Assembly: GCA_948467875.1 (NCBI GenBank)
Contig: CAOKFZ010000005.1
Location: forward strand, 1 to 64,000
DNA length: 64,000 bases
Reading direction: 5' to 3'
Source: an uncultured Clostridium sp.
Lineage (GTDB): Bacteria > Bacillota > Clostridia > TANB77 > CAG-508
Positions 9,353 through 18,927 of this stretch are shown here, piece by piece. Position numbers and translations under genes: made by a program. The stretch's first letter is position 1. Every line of letters begins with the position of its first letter. The notes beneath the pieces were generated by a model. It saw only the letters and a program-made list of their open reading frames with translations. It did no database searches and was not told the DNA's origin.

Positions 9353-9575
9353 AACAAAGCCCCCAATTAAAATTTTAAAGGATAGAAAAATCCCCCATTT
9401 TCTATCACAAACACAAGTAAATTTAATTCTATATTTTCTTTCGTACAACGATAAATCTATTATAACATTAAGACAAAAAAAAAACAATACAGAAAATATA
9501 TTTGCCAATATAAGCCATGCGACTGTAAGAAAAAAAGCCATTAGCATTTGGCTAATAGCTTTTGATTAGAAAAAA

Positions 9576-9860
9576 TTATTTTTTTTGATACAAAAAAATT
9601 TTTTGTTTTCGATAGAATTTAATAACATAGACAATGACAGAAATCATGTTTTCGTTGTTTGCCCCAATCATACTAAATAAGAAAAATGGCAAAAAAAGTC
9701 CTGCGAAACAATAGATTTTGGTAGATAATGCAGAGAATAAAAAGTTAACGAAAACATATAAGATACCAGCCCAAACTCCGTTTAATAGAGCTGTTGAATA
9801 GTCAATCATGCCAAATAATTTTGCTTTAAATTTGTAGTTTTTTGGAATGATAAAATTCAT
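9576..9860 (-). CDS. PrgI/VirB3-like small inner-membrane protein
   Basis: The 94 residues open with IIPKNYKFKAKLFGMIDY, then two adjacent hydrophobic hairpins (GVWAGILYVFVNFLFSAL and YCFAGLFLPFFLFSMIG), then NNENMISVIVYVIKFYRKQK. This plan (short amphipathic start, two membrane helices, basic tail) is that of PrgI/VirB3 proteins of Gram-positive conjugation systems. It follows the VirB6-like and VirB2-like genes on the same strand with short gaps, so it is probably cotranscribed with them. No VirB4 partner is visible. The family assignment rests on pattern and context. Confidence 0.6.
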   Translation of the reverse strand: MNFIIPKNYKFKAKLFGMIDYSTALLNGVWAGILYVFVNFLFSALSTKIYCFAGLFLPFFLFSMIGANNENMISVIVYVIKFYRKQKIFLYQKK

Positions 9861-9873
9861 AAAAACCTCCTTT

Positions 9874-10743
9874 TTAGATGATATTTTTTAGTTGGTTATG
9901 ACTAAATTCATGAATATGTGCAAATAAATTTTTCAGATGAAAGTTAGATTTTGCAATTATAGCAATAATGGCAAAATAAATCAGTTTTGATAAAGCATCG
10001 CCAGCGCTAAAATTCAAACAAAATCCTAAAATCAAAAGAAGTGCGACAAAAATTTGCATGCATAATAACAATAAAAATTGCTTGAACCAACCTTTAAAAA
10101 ATCCGTCAAAGCGGTTGAAAATGAGTGATGCAAAAGCAAAAGGTGATACGAAAACTAAAATTTTGAGCAAAATATAACGTATGGAATAAGTCACTAAAAT
10201 ATAGAGAATTCCGATGCTAGAACAGAGTTTTAATAATCCATCAAAGGAAAAAATAGTAAACATTTCGGCATTTGGATACAAAGTCGAGTTCATGTGATTG
10301 ATAAGATTAGAAAAGTTAATGTCGAAGCCTGTTACAGAAAAACCAAGTTCTCGAATAAAATCAGAAATATAAGCCACCAAATCAATTATCTGTTCACAAA
10401 TCCATAGAGATGAATTCATGCAAGCAATGAAAATAATGCTTTTAAAAATAAATTGATAAGGAGAGTCGATTTTTGAGTAAATTAAATGAGACATGGTAAA
10501 ATGCAATAGGTAGAAAATTAAAATTCCTAAAATAAAACTATTTGCTAATAATAGAAGTCCGTTTCCAAGGTCTGTTCCGAAAAGTTGCTCAAATTTGGTA
10601 TCATGAATGCTGTTAGACTGGATAAATAAAATATTGTCTAAGTTAGAATAAATTGTGTTGTCAATGGATGAGAAAATTTTGAAAAAAATATGATTGAGCG
10701 AGTCACAAATCAAAGTTGTCAAATTGACTGTTTCAGTTTCCAA
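9874..10743 (-). CDS. VirB6/TrbL-like polytopic membrane protein
   Basis: The 289 residues have about six membrane segments (LLLLANSFILGILIFYLLHF, PYQFIFKSIIFIACM, IGILYILVTYSIRYILLKIL and LLLLCMQIFVALLLILGFCL, among others). A conserved-looking turn, ILVFVSPFAFASLIFNRFDGFFKGWFKQF, is typical of TrbL/VirB6 channel proteins of type IV secretion. It is encoded between the pilin-like and PrgI-like genes in the order B2-B6-B3. It probably forms part of an inner-membrane platform. There are no cysteine or enzyme motifs. Confidence 0.7.
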   Translation of the reverse strand: METETVNLTTLICDSLNHIFFKIFSSIDNTIYSNLDNILFIQSNSIHDTKFEQLFGTDLGNGLLLLANSFILGILIFYLLHFTMSHLIYSKIDSPYQFIFKSIIFIACMNSSLWICEQIIDLVAYISDFIRELGFSVTGFDINFSNLINHMNSTLYPNAEMFTIFSFDGLLKLCSSIGILYILVTYSIRYILLKILVFVSPFAFASLIFNRFDGFFKGWFKQFLLLLCMQIFVALLLILGFCLNFSAGDALSKLIYFAIIAIIAKSNFHLKNLFAHIHEFSHNQLKNII

Positions 10744-10752
10744 ATAAACTCC

Positions 10753-11091
10753 TTAAACATTTGTTAAAACCGTATCAATCAAGGAAAGAACAAGGTCAAT
10801 ACAAATGATTAAAATATAAGATGTGATGCTTCCTTTGATTAAATTGTTTGCTCGATAAATTTTTTTCTCGTCTCCTAGACTAAATTTTCTCATGAGTAAG
10901 CCAGTGGCAACTGCAACAGCAGCAAAAGATGTTGCGATTTTTACAATATAGCCTTTGAGTTTTGTAAATGCCCCAGTAATGGTTGAAACCAGCTTAGGAT
11001 CTGCGGCAAAAGCAATATTGCTAAAGATACAGATAAATACGATTGCCATAAAAATCGTATAAATTGATAATAAAAGTTTTTTTGATTTCAT
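10753..11091 (-). CDS. VirB2-like pilin (Mbov_0395 type)
   Basis: The 112-residue protein has a signal peptide (LLLSIYTIFMAIVFICIFSNIAFA, cleavage after AFA), a short linker and two long hydrophobic helices (IVKIATSFAAVAVATGLLMRKFSL and ITSYILIICIDLVLSLIDTVL) joined by a basic loop (DEKKIYRANNLIKG). This matches small T4SS pilins that are stored in the membrane before assembly. It starts behind AAAGGAG and is the first gene of the three-gene unit. Confidence 0.7.
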   Translation of the reverse strand: MKSKKLLLSIYTIFMAIVFICIFSNIAFAADPKLVSTITGAFTKLKGYIVKIATSFAAVAVATGLLMRKFSLGDEKKIYRANNLIKGSITSYILIICIDLVLSLIDTVLTNV

Positions 11092-11351
11092 AAAAAACTC
11101 CTTTCTTAGAATAAAATTAAAAAATTGAAATAATATTCACCTCCTATTAAAAATTTGGTTAGTTGAAAAATTTGCATGAATTTGCAATAGAAAAAATTTA
11201 AAAACCGATAGAAAAAATCAGTTAGATCAAACATTTCTTTTTCAAACTACAAATATAATACAACATTTTTTTAAATTTGTCTATACTTTTTTGAAAATTT
11301 GTGATAAAATTTTATTATAATTAAAAAAATAGAAAATAGGAGGTGTTTTTT

Positions 11352-11534
11352 ATGATAGAAAAATCAACAAAAATAGGAGATTTATTAGAACAATTTCCAG
11401 ACAAAGCCGATATTTTATTAGAAGCAGGAATGCATTGTTTGGGTTGCCCAGCTTCGCAAGGGGAGACTTTGGAGGAAGCGTGCGCAGTGCATGGAATTGA
11501 TGTAGACGAACTTGTGAAAAAGTTAAACGGATAA
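11352..11534 (+). CDS. DUF1858 domain protein
   Basis: The 60 residues from ATG 11352 (AGGAGG just upstream) form a complete DUF1858 domain: STKIGDLLEQFPDKADILLEAGMHCLGCPASQ..TLEEAC. The CLGC pair is the family hallmark and suggests a redox or metal role, usually linked to hybrid-cluster and hydroxylamine/nitrosative-stress proteins; none lies nearby. It is monocistronic and ends in a hairpin before tRNA-Arg. Confidence 0.9.
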   Translation: MIEKSTKIGDLLEQFPDKADILLEAGMHCLGCPASQGETLEEACAVHGIDVDELVKKLNG

Positions 11535-11539
11535 AAAAA

Positions 11540-11559
11540 TGCCAAGTTTTTACTTGGCA
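11540..11559 (+). terminator. Hairpin after DUF1858 gene
   Basis: TGCCAAG and CTTGGCA flank a six-base loop, with AT-rich flanks. It separates the gene from the tRNA. Confidence 0.6.
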
Positions 11560-11564
11560 AATAT

Positions 11565-11641
11565 GTATCTATAGCTCAGTAGGATAGAGCGTCCGCCTCC
11601 TAAGCGGAAGGTCGCTGGTTCGATTCCAGCTAGGTACACCA
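11565..11641 (+). tRNA. tRNA-Arg (anticodon CCU)
   Basis: The cloverleaf is complete: acceptor GTATCTA pairs with TAGGTAC, the D arm is AGCTCAGTAGGATAGAGC, the anticodon stem TCCGC/GCGGA encloses CTCCTAA (anticodon CCT), the T arm is GCTGGTTCGATTCCAGC, and CCA is encoded. It reads AGG. It is the only tRNA here and cannot read CGG, which bears on the CGG finding. Confidence 0.97.
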
Positions 11642-11655
11642 GAAGTGTTGATGAA

Positions 11656-11684
11656 AAATCTCCATTTTAATTTGGAGATTTTTT
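11656..11684 (+). terminator. Terminator after tRNA-Arg
   Basis: AAATCTCCA and TTGGAGATT form a stem followed by TTTTT. Confidence 0.85.
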
Positions 11685-11702
11685 GTAATATTTAAGAAAA
11701 TT

Positions 11703-11745
11703 TGTAACCTTTTTGGAAAAAATGGGATTATATCAATGAAAGTAC
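11703..11745 (+). promoter_or_regulatory. Possible ECF-sigma autoregulatory promoter
   Basis: TGTAAC with CTTTTTGGAAAAAATGG following lies just before the ECF sigma gene. TGTAAC plus a TT(A/T)GGAAAA block is repeated before the sigma gene at 42515. AAC-type -35 boxes are usual for ECF self-regulation. Confidence 0.45.
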
Positions 11746-11763
11746 TTTCGCAAAAAGGAGATT

Positions 11764-12321
11764 ATGCTTAAATTGAAGGATAAAACAATTGCAGATTTTG
11801 AGGAAAATCATCAATTAAATATAGAAGAAATTATCAAGATTTATCATGTTTATGTTCATACCGTTTTGAGAAATTGTCTGGCTAATCCAGAGGACATAGA
11901 AGAAGTGATGGCAGATGTGTTTATGATTTTATGGAAAAATTATGAGCACTTGGATAAAACGGTACCAGTAAAGCCATATTTAGTGGGGATTACGAAAAAT
12001 TTAGTACGCAAAAAATATCGTGTTAATATGGAGAATTACGAAAATCTTGAGGGTTTTGAAGACAAAGTAAGCGATTATGTCAATGTGGAAGATTTGATTG
12101 TGGAAAATGAAAAAAGCAAAATTGTACAACAAGTGATGGATAACATGAAACCGCAGGAACGACAAATATTTGTGATGTTTTATTACCAAGCCAAAAAGGT
12201 AAAAGAAATTTCAAAAGACTTGGAAATTTCAGAAGTAAAGGTAAAAGTAACCTTGCATCGCCTGCGAAAAGTGGCGAAAAAGAAATTGAAAGAAAGAGGG
12301 TATGACTATGGAAAATCATGA
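11764..12321 (+). CDS. ECF-type RNA polymerase sigma factor
   Basis: The 185-residue protein has sigma region 2 (EEIIKIYHVYVHTVLRNCLANPEDIEEVMADVFMILWKN, then VKPYLVGITKNLVRKKYR) and region 4 (QQVMDNMKPQERQIFVMFYYQAKKVKEISKDLEISEVKVKVTLHRLRK). It should direct RNA polymerase to a small regulon in response to an envelope signal. The next gene overlaps its 3' end and encodes a single-pass membrane protein, the usual place for an anti-sigma factor. Confidence 0.92.
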   Translation: MLKLKDKTIADFEENHQLNIEEIIKIYHVYVHTVLRNCLANPEDIEEVMADVFMILWKNYEHLDKTVPVKPYLVGITKNLVRKKYRVNMENYENLEGFEDKVSDYVNVEDLIVENEKSKIVQQVMDNMKPQERQIFVMFYYQAKKVKEISKDLEISEVKVKVTLHRLRKVAKKKLKERGYDYGKS

Positions 12322-12745
12322 ATGGAATAACAAAATATTGAAAAATGTGAGAAACAAGATAGTTGTATCTAATTTAGAAAGAGAGGAAAATATGAAAATT
12401 AATCAAAGAAAGCAAGTTGTTTCGGTGTTGACGGCAACGCTGATTGTATTGTCAGGAGGTTTTTTGACGGTTAATGCAGCAACTGATGGCAAGTTGGTGG
12501 AGGATATCAAGCAAAAATATGAGGAAATGATTGTCGTTAAATTAGATAACGATAATTATCAAATAACCAAAGAAACCGATCATGAGGGAAATGAAATGGT
12601 GGTTTATACCTTGCAACCAAAAGGAGAAGAAGAATTTCGCTATGAAATCAACAAGGAGACTTTGGACGAATATCAGATACAAACCGTAATCGAAGAGGGC
12701 GAAGAAGGCCCAGAAATTAAGCTTTATGATTATGGGGAAAAATAA
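12308..12745 (+). CDS. Membrane-anchored putative anti-sigma factor
   Basis: The start chosen is ATG 12308 (MENHEWNNKIL), well placed after GAGGG; it overlaps the sigma gene by 14 bases, indicating coupling. A cytoplasmic segment of about 35 residues (NKILKNVRNKIVVSN) precedes one membrane helix (VVSVLTATLIVLSGGFLTVNA). A small acidic extracellular domain follows (EEMIVVKLDNDNYQITKETD...GPEIKLYDYGEK). There is no zinc motif, so this is not the ZAS type. The anti-sigma role is inferred from position and topology. Confidence 0.7.
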   Translation: MENHEWNNKILKNVRNKIVVSNLEREENMKINQRKQVVSVLTATLIVLSGGFLTVNAATDGKLVEDIKQKYEEMIVVKLDNDNYQITKETDHEGNEMVVYTLQPKGEEEFRYEINKETLDEYQIQTVIEEGEEGPEIKLYDYGEK

Positions 12746-12824
12746 AGAAAAAATTTCCGCTTTTTATTTACATTCAAAAATGGATATGTTATAATTATTT
12801 GTAAATGAAAAACGAGGTGGAAAA

Positions 12825-13832
12825 ATGAACCAAATTTTAGATTATAATCCAAATAGCAAATCTAGTAAAAAAGGCGGAGGCTCTGATAAAGTAGTTAGAG
12901 TCTTTGCCATTATGTTGATTTTATTTGCCATTGCACTGATTTCAATTGTGGTATATGGAAGAGTTTCCAATCAAAAAGAAGTCGATAATTTGGTGCAGGA
13001 AGCCACGAAGGCGAAAATAGAAGTTGCAGTGGAAGGAGAAACAGCGACTATCACGGTAACTCACGACAAAAATATTGAACGTTTGATTTATAGTTGGAAC
13101 ACAAGTGCGGAAAAGAAAATAAAAGGCGAGAGCAAATTGATGGAACAAACGATTGATGTTCCAGCTGGTAATAATACACTTCATATTAAAGTAGTGGACG
13201 AGGCTGGAAATGAAACAACGTATGAAGAAGAAATTTCAGCAGAACAAGGAACAGATATTATGAGTCCTAAAATTGAGTTGTCAGCAGCGGAAGGAAATAA
13301 ATGGAAAATTACAGCAACTGATGAAACTGGAATGGATTTCATTACGTATCGTTGGAACGAAGAAGAGGAAGAAAAAGTTTATGCAGAAGAAGGCAGCAAA
13401 GAAATTAGTGTGGATGTTGAAATTCCGCTTGGCAAAAATGATTTGACCATTGTAGCAGTGGACAGCAGCAACAATGTTTCCAATGAGCAAAAAAGTTTTA
13501 CAGGCGTTGTAAAGCCAACGATTTCTGTTACGTTATCAGAAGACGGAAAAAGCGTAAAAGTTACGATTGACCACGAAGGTGGAATTGAAAAAGTAGGTTT
13601 CAATTTTAATGATAAGGATTATAATATTGAGCTTCCAGAAGAAAATCCAAAACATGTGGAATTTCCAATGAATTTGGAAGTTGGTTATAATCACATTATT
13701 GTAACGGCGACAAGCATTGATAGAACAGAAAATAAATTTGATTGTGAATATAATTATGGAACAACTTCAAATGGTTCTGAGACGGATACTGAAACAGATA
13801 ATAATACAAATGAAGCTGCAGAGCAAGAATAA
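12825..13832 (+). CDS. Membrane-anchored protein with Ig-like repeats
   Basis: The 335 residues comprise a short cytoplasmic N-terminus, one membrane helix (VVRVFAIMLILFAIALISIVVYG, residues 24-46) and three beta-sandwich repeats. Each repeat pairs a GNTLHIKVVDEAGNE / KNDLTIVAVDSSNNVS / YNHIIVTATSIDRTEN strand with a YSWN / YRWNEEEE / FNFNDKD strand. The C-terminal tail is Thr/Asn/Glu-rich. It is probably a surface-exposed structural or sensory protein. The REC-GGDEF gene starts about 20 bases downstream and is likely cotranscribed. Confidence 0.75.
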   Translation: MNQILDYNPNSKSSKKGGGSDKVVRVFAIMLILFAIALISIVVYGRVSNQKEVDNLVQEATKAKIEVAVEGETATITVTHDKNIERLIYSWNTSAEKKIKGESKLMEQTIDVPAGNNTLHIKVVDEAGNETTYEEEISAEQGTDIMSPKIELSAAEGNKWKITATDETGMDFITYRWNEEEEEKVYAEEGSKEISVDVEIPLGKNDLTIVAVDSSNNVSNEQKSFTGVVKPTISVTLSEDGKSVKVTIDHEGGIEKVGFNFNDKDYNIELPEENPKHVEFPMNLEVGYNHIIVTATSIDRTENKFDCEYNYGTTSNGSETDTETDNNTNEAAEQE

Positions 13833-13856
13833 CAAGGCTTGAGTAGGAGTGAACAA

Positions 13857-14786
13857 ATGATACAAGATATTTATGTGATAGACGATAAAAATGAGTTGGT
13901 GGAAACGTTGCGCCATTTATTTGTAGGAATGGATCAGTTTCGATTTATTAATGTAAAAGCTGAAGAATTGGAACTTGCTTTGCGAAATATTCCATCACTC
14001 ATTATAATTGATGAAGATAACACCAATGTGGATGTGATTGATATTTGTCATACCATTCGAGATAATGACGATAATAGCATCACGCCAGTCATGGTGGTAA
14101 GTTCTAATATTGCGAAAGAGCACAGAATTGAAATTTTAGAAACAGCGGTGCAATATTTCATCAAAAAACCAATTGATGAACAATATTTATTTTATACGGT
14201 AAAAAATATTGTTGATTTGTTATATATGAACCGTAAAGTAAGTCCGCTAACAGGGCTTCCAGGCAATGTGCAAATTCAGGCAGAAATGAAAAAAAGGTTG
14301 CTGAACCGAGAAATTTTTGCGATTTTGTATATCGACATTGACAATTTCAAAGCCTATAATGATGTATATGGTTTCTCTAATGGAGACGAAATTATTAAAT
14401 TTACGGCAAAAGTGATTGCTAAATATATTCATAATGTGGAAAACAGTGATAATTTTATTGGGCATATTGGTGGAGACGATTTTGTTGCGATTGTTAGTAA
14501 AACGGATTACGATAAAATTTGTCAAGAAATTATTATTGAATTCGATAATCAAGTGGAGCGTTTTTACACAGATAAAGACTTGGATCAAGGTTATTTGGAA
14601 GTGGAAAATCGAAGAGGTGTTTTGGAACAATTTCCGATGACGACGATTTCAATTGCAGTGGTTGAAGTTGATTCAAACATTTTTAAGTCACCGTTAGAAA
14701 TTGGGGAAGTGGGCGCGCAAGTAAAACACAGAGCGAAATCCATTATGGGAAGTGCCTATGTGATTAACAGAAGAAAACAAATTTAA
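13857..14786 (+). CDS. Response regulator with GGDEF-type domain
   Basis: The 309 residues from ATG 13857 follow TAGGAG. A receiver domain occupies residues 1-120 (QDIYVIDDKNELVETL with the acidic pair, SLIIIDEDNTNVDVID with the phospho-acceptor Asp, PVMVVSS, FIKKPID). A GGDEF-like domain follows: PLTGLPGNVQIQ, FAILYIDIDNFKAYNDVYG, GDEIIKFTAKVI and GHIGGDDFVAI. The active-site loop is GGDDF rather than GGDEF, a variant that is often active, and the upstream inhibitory RxxD site is not evident. It probably makes c-di-GMP or is a degenerate relative. Confidence 0.85.
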   Translation: MIQDIYVIDDKNELVETLRHLFVGMDQFRFINVKAEELELALRNIPSLIIIDEDNTNVDVIDICHTIRDNDDNSITPVMVVSSNIAKEHRIEILETAVQYFIKKPIDEQYLFYTVKNIVDLLYMNRKVSPLTGLPGNVQIQAEMKKRLLNREIFAILYIDIDNFKAYNDVYGFSNGDEIIKFTAKVIAKYIHNVENSDNFIGHIGGDDFVAIVSKTDYDKICQEIIIEFDNQVERFYTDKDLDQGYLEVENRRGVLEQFPMTTISIAVVEVDSNIFKSPLEIGEVGAQVKHRAKSIMGSAYVINRRKQI

Positions 14787-14930
14787 AAAAGTAAGGATAT
14801 GAAAATTAACAAGAGATTTTAGCAGAAAAATCGAAATAAACTATTTTGAAAGTTGATTTTTGATATTGCGAAAAATAATGATTTTTTATACAATACAAAT
14901 AATAGAAAAGCCTTAAAAGGAGTGTTTCAA

Positions 14931-15941
14931 ATAAAAAGTATAGTAAAAAACACAGTAGTTCACTTGCGAACAGGTTTTAAATTTGCTTTGTTACTGGTTA
15001 TAGGTGCTGCCATTATTTCATTTTTGATTTTTGTTGTGTACAAGCCTATGTACAGTGTAACATTAAATGGAAAATTTTTGGGATATACATCAGATAAAAG
15101 TGAGTTACAAGGGAAAATAAGTGAATATGTAAAAAGTGGTGATAATCAGACGGTTGCTTTTGTGGAAATAGAAGAATTGCCAGATTACAAAATGTGTTTA
15201 CTAAAAAAGGGACTGACTGCTAATGATGAAGAAATTTTAGCGAATGTGATTAGCACAGGAACGCCGTATTACAAATATTATGCGGTCACGGAAAATGGAG
15301 TAGAGAAATGCTATGTTTCTAATTATACAGAAGCTGACAGTATTATTCATGAACTAAAGCAAAAAAACAGTGATAATAAAGATATCGTTTCTTACAAAGT
15401 AAAATATGATACGGTTTTGTCAGATTTTACAGACACGCAAACAGCAATTGCGTCTTTATACAGAGACCCACCAGTTAATGCAAAAGTTCCTGCTACTACA
15501 ACTACTGGTAAAAATACAGTGGTTTACAAAAATTCGAGTTTAGGTTTAGCAGCAATTCAGCAACCGATTTCAGGAAGAATTACATCTAGATTTGGAGCCA
15601 ATAGTAGAATTCGTGTTTCTTCACACACTGGTTTAGATATTGCGGCTTCTACTGGAACACCAGTGATTCCAATTGCTGCGGGAAAAGTTACTTTTTCAGG
15701 ACGAAAGGGTTCTTATGGAAATTTAGTGATTGTTAATCACGGAAAAAATGCTTCTGGTCAAGAAATTGAATCTTGGTATGCGCATAATGTTAGATTAAAT
15801 GTAAGTGCTGGGCAACAAGTGGACGAAAATACCGTTATTTCGAATGTTGGCTCAACAGGAAATTCAACAGGTCCACATTTGCATTTGGAGATACGCATCA
15901 ATGGTTGGCCAGTTAATCCGCAAAATTATTTGTATAATTAA
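14931..15941 (+). CDS. Membrane-anchored M23 family peptidase (LytM)
   Basis: One N-terminal membrane helix (FALLLVIGAAIISFLIFVVY), a variable extracellular stalk (SVTLNGKFLGYTSDKSELQGKI) and a C-terminal M23 domain: SGRITSRFGANSR, then HTGLDIA, SYGNLVIVNHG, YAHN and GNSTGPHLHLEIR, with zinc ligands H and D of HTGLD and the HLH pair. It cleaves cell-wall cross-bridges. The start is uncertain. The only good ribosome site (AAAGGAG) is eight bases before an in-frame ATA at 14931, with a GTG at 14919 too close to it. A TTG at 14853 has little support. A hairpin terminator follows. Confidence 0.85.
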   Translation: MKSIVKNTVVHLRTGFKFALLLVIGAAIISFLIFVVYKPMYSVTLNGKFLGYTSDKSELQGKISEYVKSGDNQTVAFVEIEELPDYKMCLLKKGLTANDEEILANVISTGTPYYKYYAVTENGVEKCYVSNYTEADSIIHELKQKNSDNKDIVSYKVKYDTVLSDFTDTQTAIASLYRDPPVNAKVPATTTTGKNTVVYKNSSLGLAAIQQPISGRITSRFGANSRIRVSSHTGLDIAASTGTPVIPIAAGKVTFSGRKGSYGNLVIVNHGKNASGQEIESWYAHNVRLNVSAGQQVDENTVISNVGSTGNSTGPHLHLEIRINGWPVNPQNYLYN

Positions 15942-15944
15942 AAA

Positions 15945-15978
15945 ATGGAAAGGTCTTTTTAGGGTCTTTCTTTTTTTT
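15945..15978 (+). terminator. Terminator after M23 peptidase
   Basis: GAAAG...CTTTC hairpin (GAAAGGTCTTTTTAGGGTCTTTC region) followed by a T7 run. Confidence 0.6.
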
Positions 15979-16030
15979 ATTATTTGTGATATAACATATG
16001 AGAAATAATTGATGGGATAGGAATTTTTTG

Positions 16031-18788
16031 ATGAAAATAAAAAGAATATGTGATTATTTGTTGTATGCTTTAAAAAAGAAAAAAGTTTTAACAATTGTAA
16101 CAATGAATCAAAAAAAGATGAAAGTGAAAATTATTGGAATTGAAGATGGAAAAGCAAAATACCAATTCCTAAATAGTGCACTAGAGGGAGAAATAAAATT
16201 TGAGAATATTGTTAGTGTGAATTTGGTGGATAAACAGGAAGAGAAATTATTTTTGTATGAGCAGTTAAATAAAAAATATAATACAAGTAATTTGAAAGAA
16301 ATCATTGAAAATTTTGAAAATTATTATTTGGAAATGATAGAAGTGCTTCTTGCAAGAGAGCCAAACAATTCATCAGGATATTATAATTTAACAAATAAGC
16401 AGAAAAAATATCCACAGATTTTTGAAAAATTGCTAAAGGATGAAGACAATTTATTGTTTCAATATTTTACTAAAAAACAAGTGGATATGAATAGAAATGG
16501 AGTGCATAGAAAAAAAGAAATGTTGTTGATTGAGCAGGCAAATTTATCACAAAAACAAGCAATTCATCAAGCGATGGATGAGAGAATTTCCATTATTGAA
16601 GGACCGCCAGGCACAGGAAAAACAACAACGATTTTGAATATTTTAGCCAATTTAATTTATCAAAATAAGAGAGTGTTAGTGGTTTCTAAAAATAATTCTG
16701 CTATTGAAAATATTGTAGAAGAATTAAGGAAAATGGATATTCCGAAAGCGTATATTAGAATGCGGAAATTCGGATATTATGCAAAAGGAAGTGGAACCGA
16801 ATTTAGAAGAAAATGTAAAAAAATTTCAAGAGCAATTAGCACAAATTAATGTAAAAGAAAGAGAACAAGAAATTTTAAATTTGTTGCAAATAATTGAGGA
16901 AATTAATCAAAAAGAAGAAGTTTTAAATCAGTTAATTGATATCAGAAATGAGCTACAAGAATTGGAAAATCAATTGAGACATATTTTGAAAAGAAATCGA
17001 GGATATCAATTGTTAGAATATGAGGTAAAATTGAATAACAAATATCGTAGAATTAATGCGACACAATTGCAAAAAAAGATTAAAAAATTAGCTGAATTTT
17101 TAGTATTATTAGATGCAAAAGAGAAAATTAGTTTTTGGAAAAAAATGATACTTTTTTTGAGTTTTGGAAAGACGATGAAATCACTTGAAAATGAAGGTGT
17201 AAGTTTGCATTTAATATTGGAAAAATATTATTTAGAAAGATTGATAGAAGAAAGAAAAAAGAAATTTGAAAATGAGAATTTTGATGGATTAAAATCTTAC
17301 ATAAAAAATTTATATAGGGAAAAATATATTCCAATTTCAAAAGAAATTTTAAAACAAATTTTGAAGAAAAATGTAGATGAGAAATTAATTGAAAAAATAT
17401 TAAAAGAAATAGAAATTGGAAAAACAGAAGAACCCACAGAGCAAAATCGTACGCCAATTTTGAAAAGAACAAAAAATGATTTATTGCAGTTGTATCCGAT
17501 TATTTTGACAACAGTAGATTCTTTTATTTCTAACTATGGAAGTTATTTTGAAGAAGATAAAAAGATTGATTATGTGATTATTGATGAAGCATCACAATGC
17601 GATATTTTGTCTGGTTTACCGCTACTATATTTGGCAGAAAATATTGTTATTGTTGGGGACCAAAAACAGTTAAGTGCCATTACGAATCTTAAGAAACAGG
17701 ACTTAAAAAATTCAGTAGAAGAAATATATGATTATACAAAAGAAAACTTTTTGTCGACCGTTTCAAAAGTGATTAATCCAGTCAGCCAAATGTTGTTGGA
17801 GCATTATCGTTGTGATTATAATATTATTAATTATTGCAATAAATTTTTTTATAATAATCAATTAAAAATTTATAAAGATAGAACAAAAGAATCAATGATA
17901 TTGATTGATAATGATAAAGGAAAATATGTAGAAAGTGATAGCAATGGATTTTGTAATCAAAGGGAAATCAAAACAATTGATGCGCAAATCGAACAAAATA
18001 TAGAAGGAAAATTTATCATAACTCCGTTTAAAAAACAAGCCCAAATATTGAAAGAAAATTATGAGGAAAATCAATGTGGAACAATACATACTTTTCAAGG
18101 AAGAGGAGAAGACGAAGTATATTTTTCTTCTGTGTTAAATGATACAGAGGCTTGCAAAAATCATTTGCTAGGACCGAATAATCTTTTTAAGCAAGAATTA
18201 ATCAATGTAGCTGTATCAAGAGCAAAGGAAAAATTTGTGCTGGTAACAGACACAAAATTTTTCAAAAAATATAATGAAGACATGAAAAATTTAATTGAAT
18301 ATTTGGAAATTTATGGCGAAAAAATTCCAGATAAAACGGTTTGCATTTTTGATTATTTATACGAAAAAATTCCGAGTTATCAAACAATAATACCGAATAT
18401 TGAAAATCCATATGAAGAAAAAATTTATCATTTATTGCTTAAGTATTTGCAAAGGAAAAATGGTCAGTATAAATTAAAAGTAAAATTATTATTAGCCATG
18501 TTTGTAACAGATGAAAAATATTTAAACCAAAACGAAAAAATCAAACAATTTATTTTGCATGATTCTCATTTGGATTTTGCACTTTACACAGACAGCATTA
18601 ATAAGCCTGTTTTAGCGATAGAAGTGGATGGAAAACATCACGAAGAAGAAAAGCAAAAACAAAGAGACAAAATGAAAGAAGAAATTCTAGAATATATGAA
18701 TATTCCTTTGCTCAGAATTTCGTCTAAAACGACGTTAGAAGAAGTGGAGTTAGAGCAAGAAATAGAAAAGAAATTAAATTTGTCATAA
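16031..18788 (+). CDS. SF1 helicase with C-terminal nuclease-like domain, read with a +1 shift at CGG
   Basis: Two frames overlap at 16779-16849. The first ends in a basic nonsense tail; the second carries the rest. In-frame CGG at 16763-16765 (codon 245) resolves it: skipping the C gives RMGNSDIMQK, the expected motif after VLVVSKNNSAIENI. The joined product is about 918 residues. An N-terminal domain is followed by Walker A GPPGTGKTT near 191, a long coiled insert, DEASQCD (Walker B) and GDQKQL near 515, HTFQGRGEDEV and NVAVSRAKEKF. The C-terminal domain LDFALYTDSI..LAIEVDGKHH..KQRDKM resembles DUF2726/Vsr-like endonucleases. It is a UPF1/Dna2-type helicase-nuclease, possibly for repair or defence. 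Confidence 0.88.
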
Positions 18789-18927
18789 TCAAAAATATTT
18801 TTCATATGATATAGAAACACAGCTTGGAACTTAACTAAAATAAAATTTGAGATGATAGGAAAAATGGATTGACAAAATAATGATTTAATAATATAATAAA
18901 CCTGTCACTTGAAGGAGGGACAAATTT

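Noticed and set aside
8399-9547. N-terminal membrane extension of DnaD
   Set aside because: The hydrophobic extension is AT-rich upstream sequence; a better start with a ribosome site is at 9352.
13857-14786. Inactive GGDEF domain because of GGDDF
   Set aside because: GGDDF variants can be active, and other core residues are present, so inactivity cannot be claimed.
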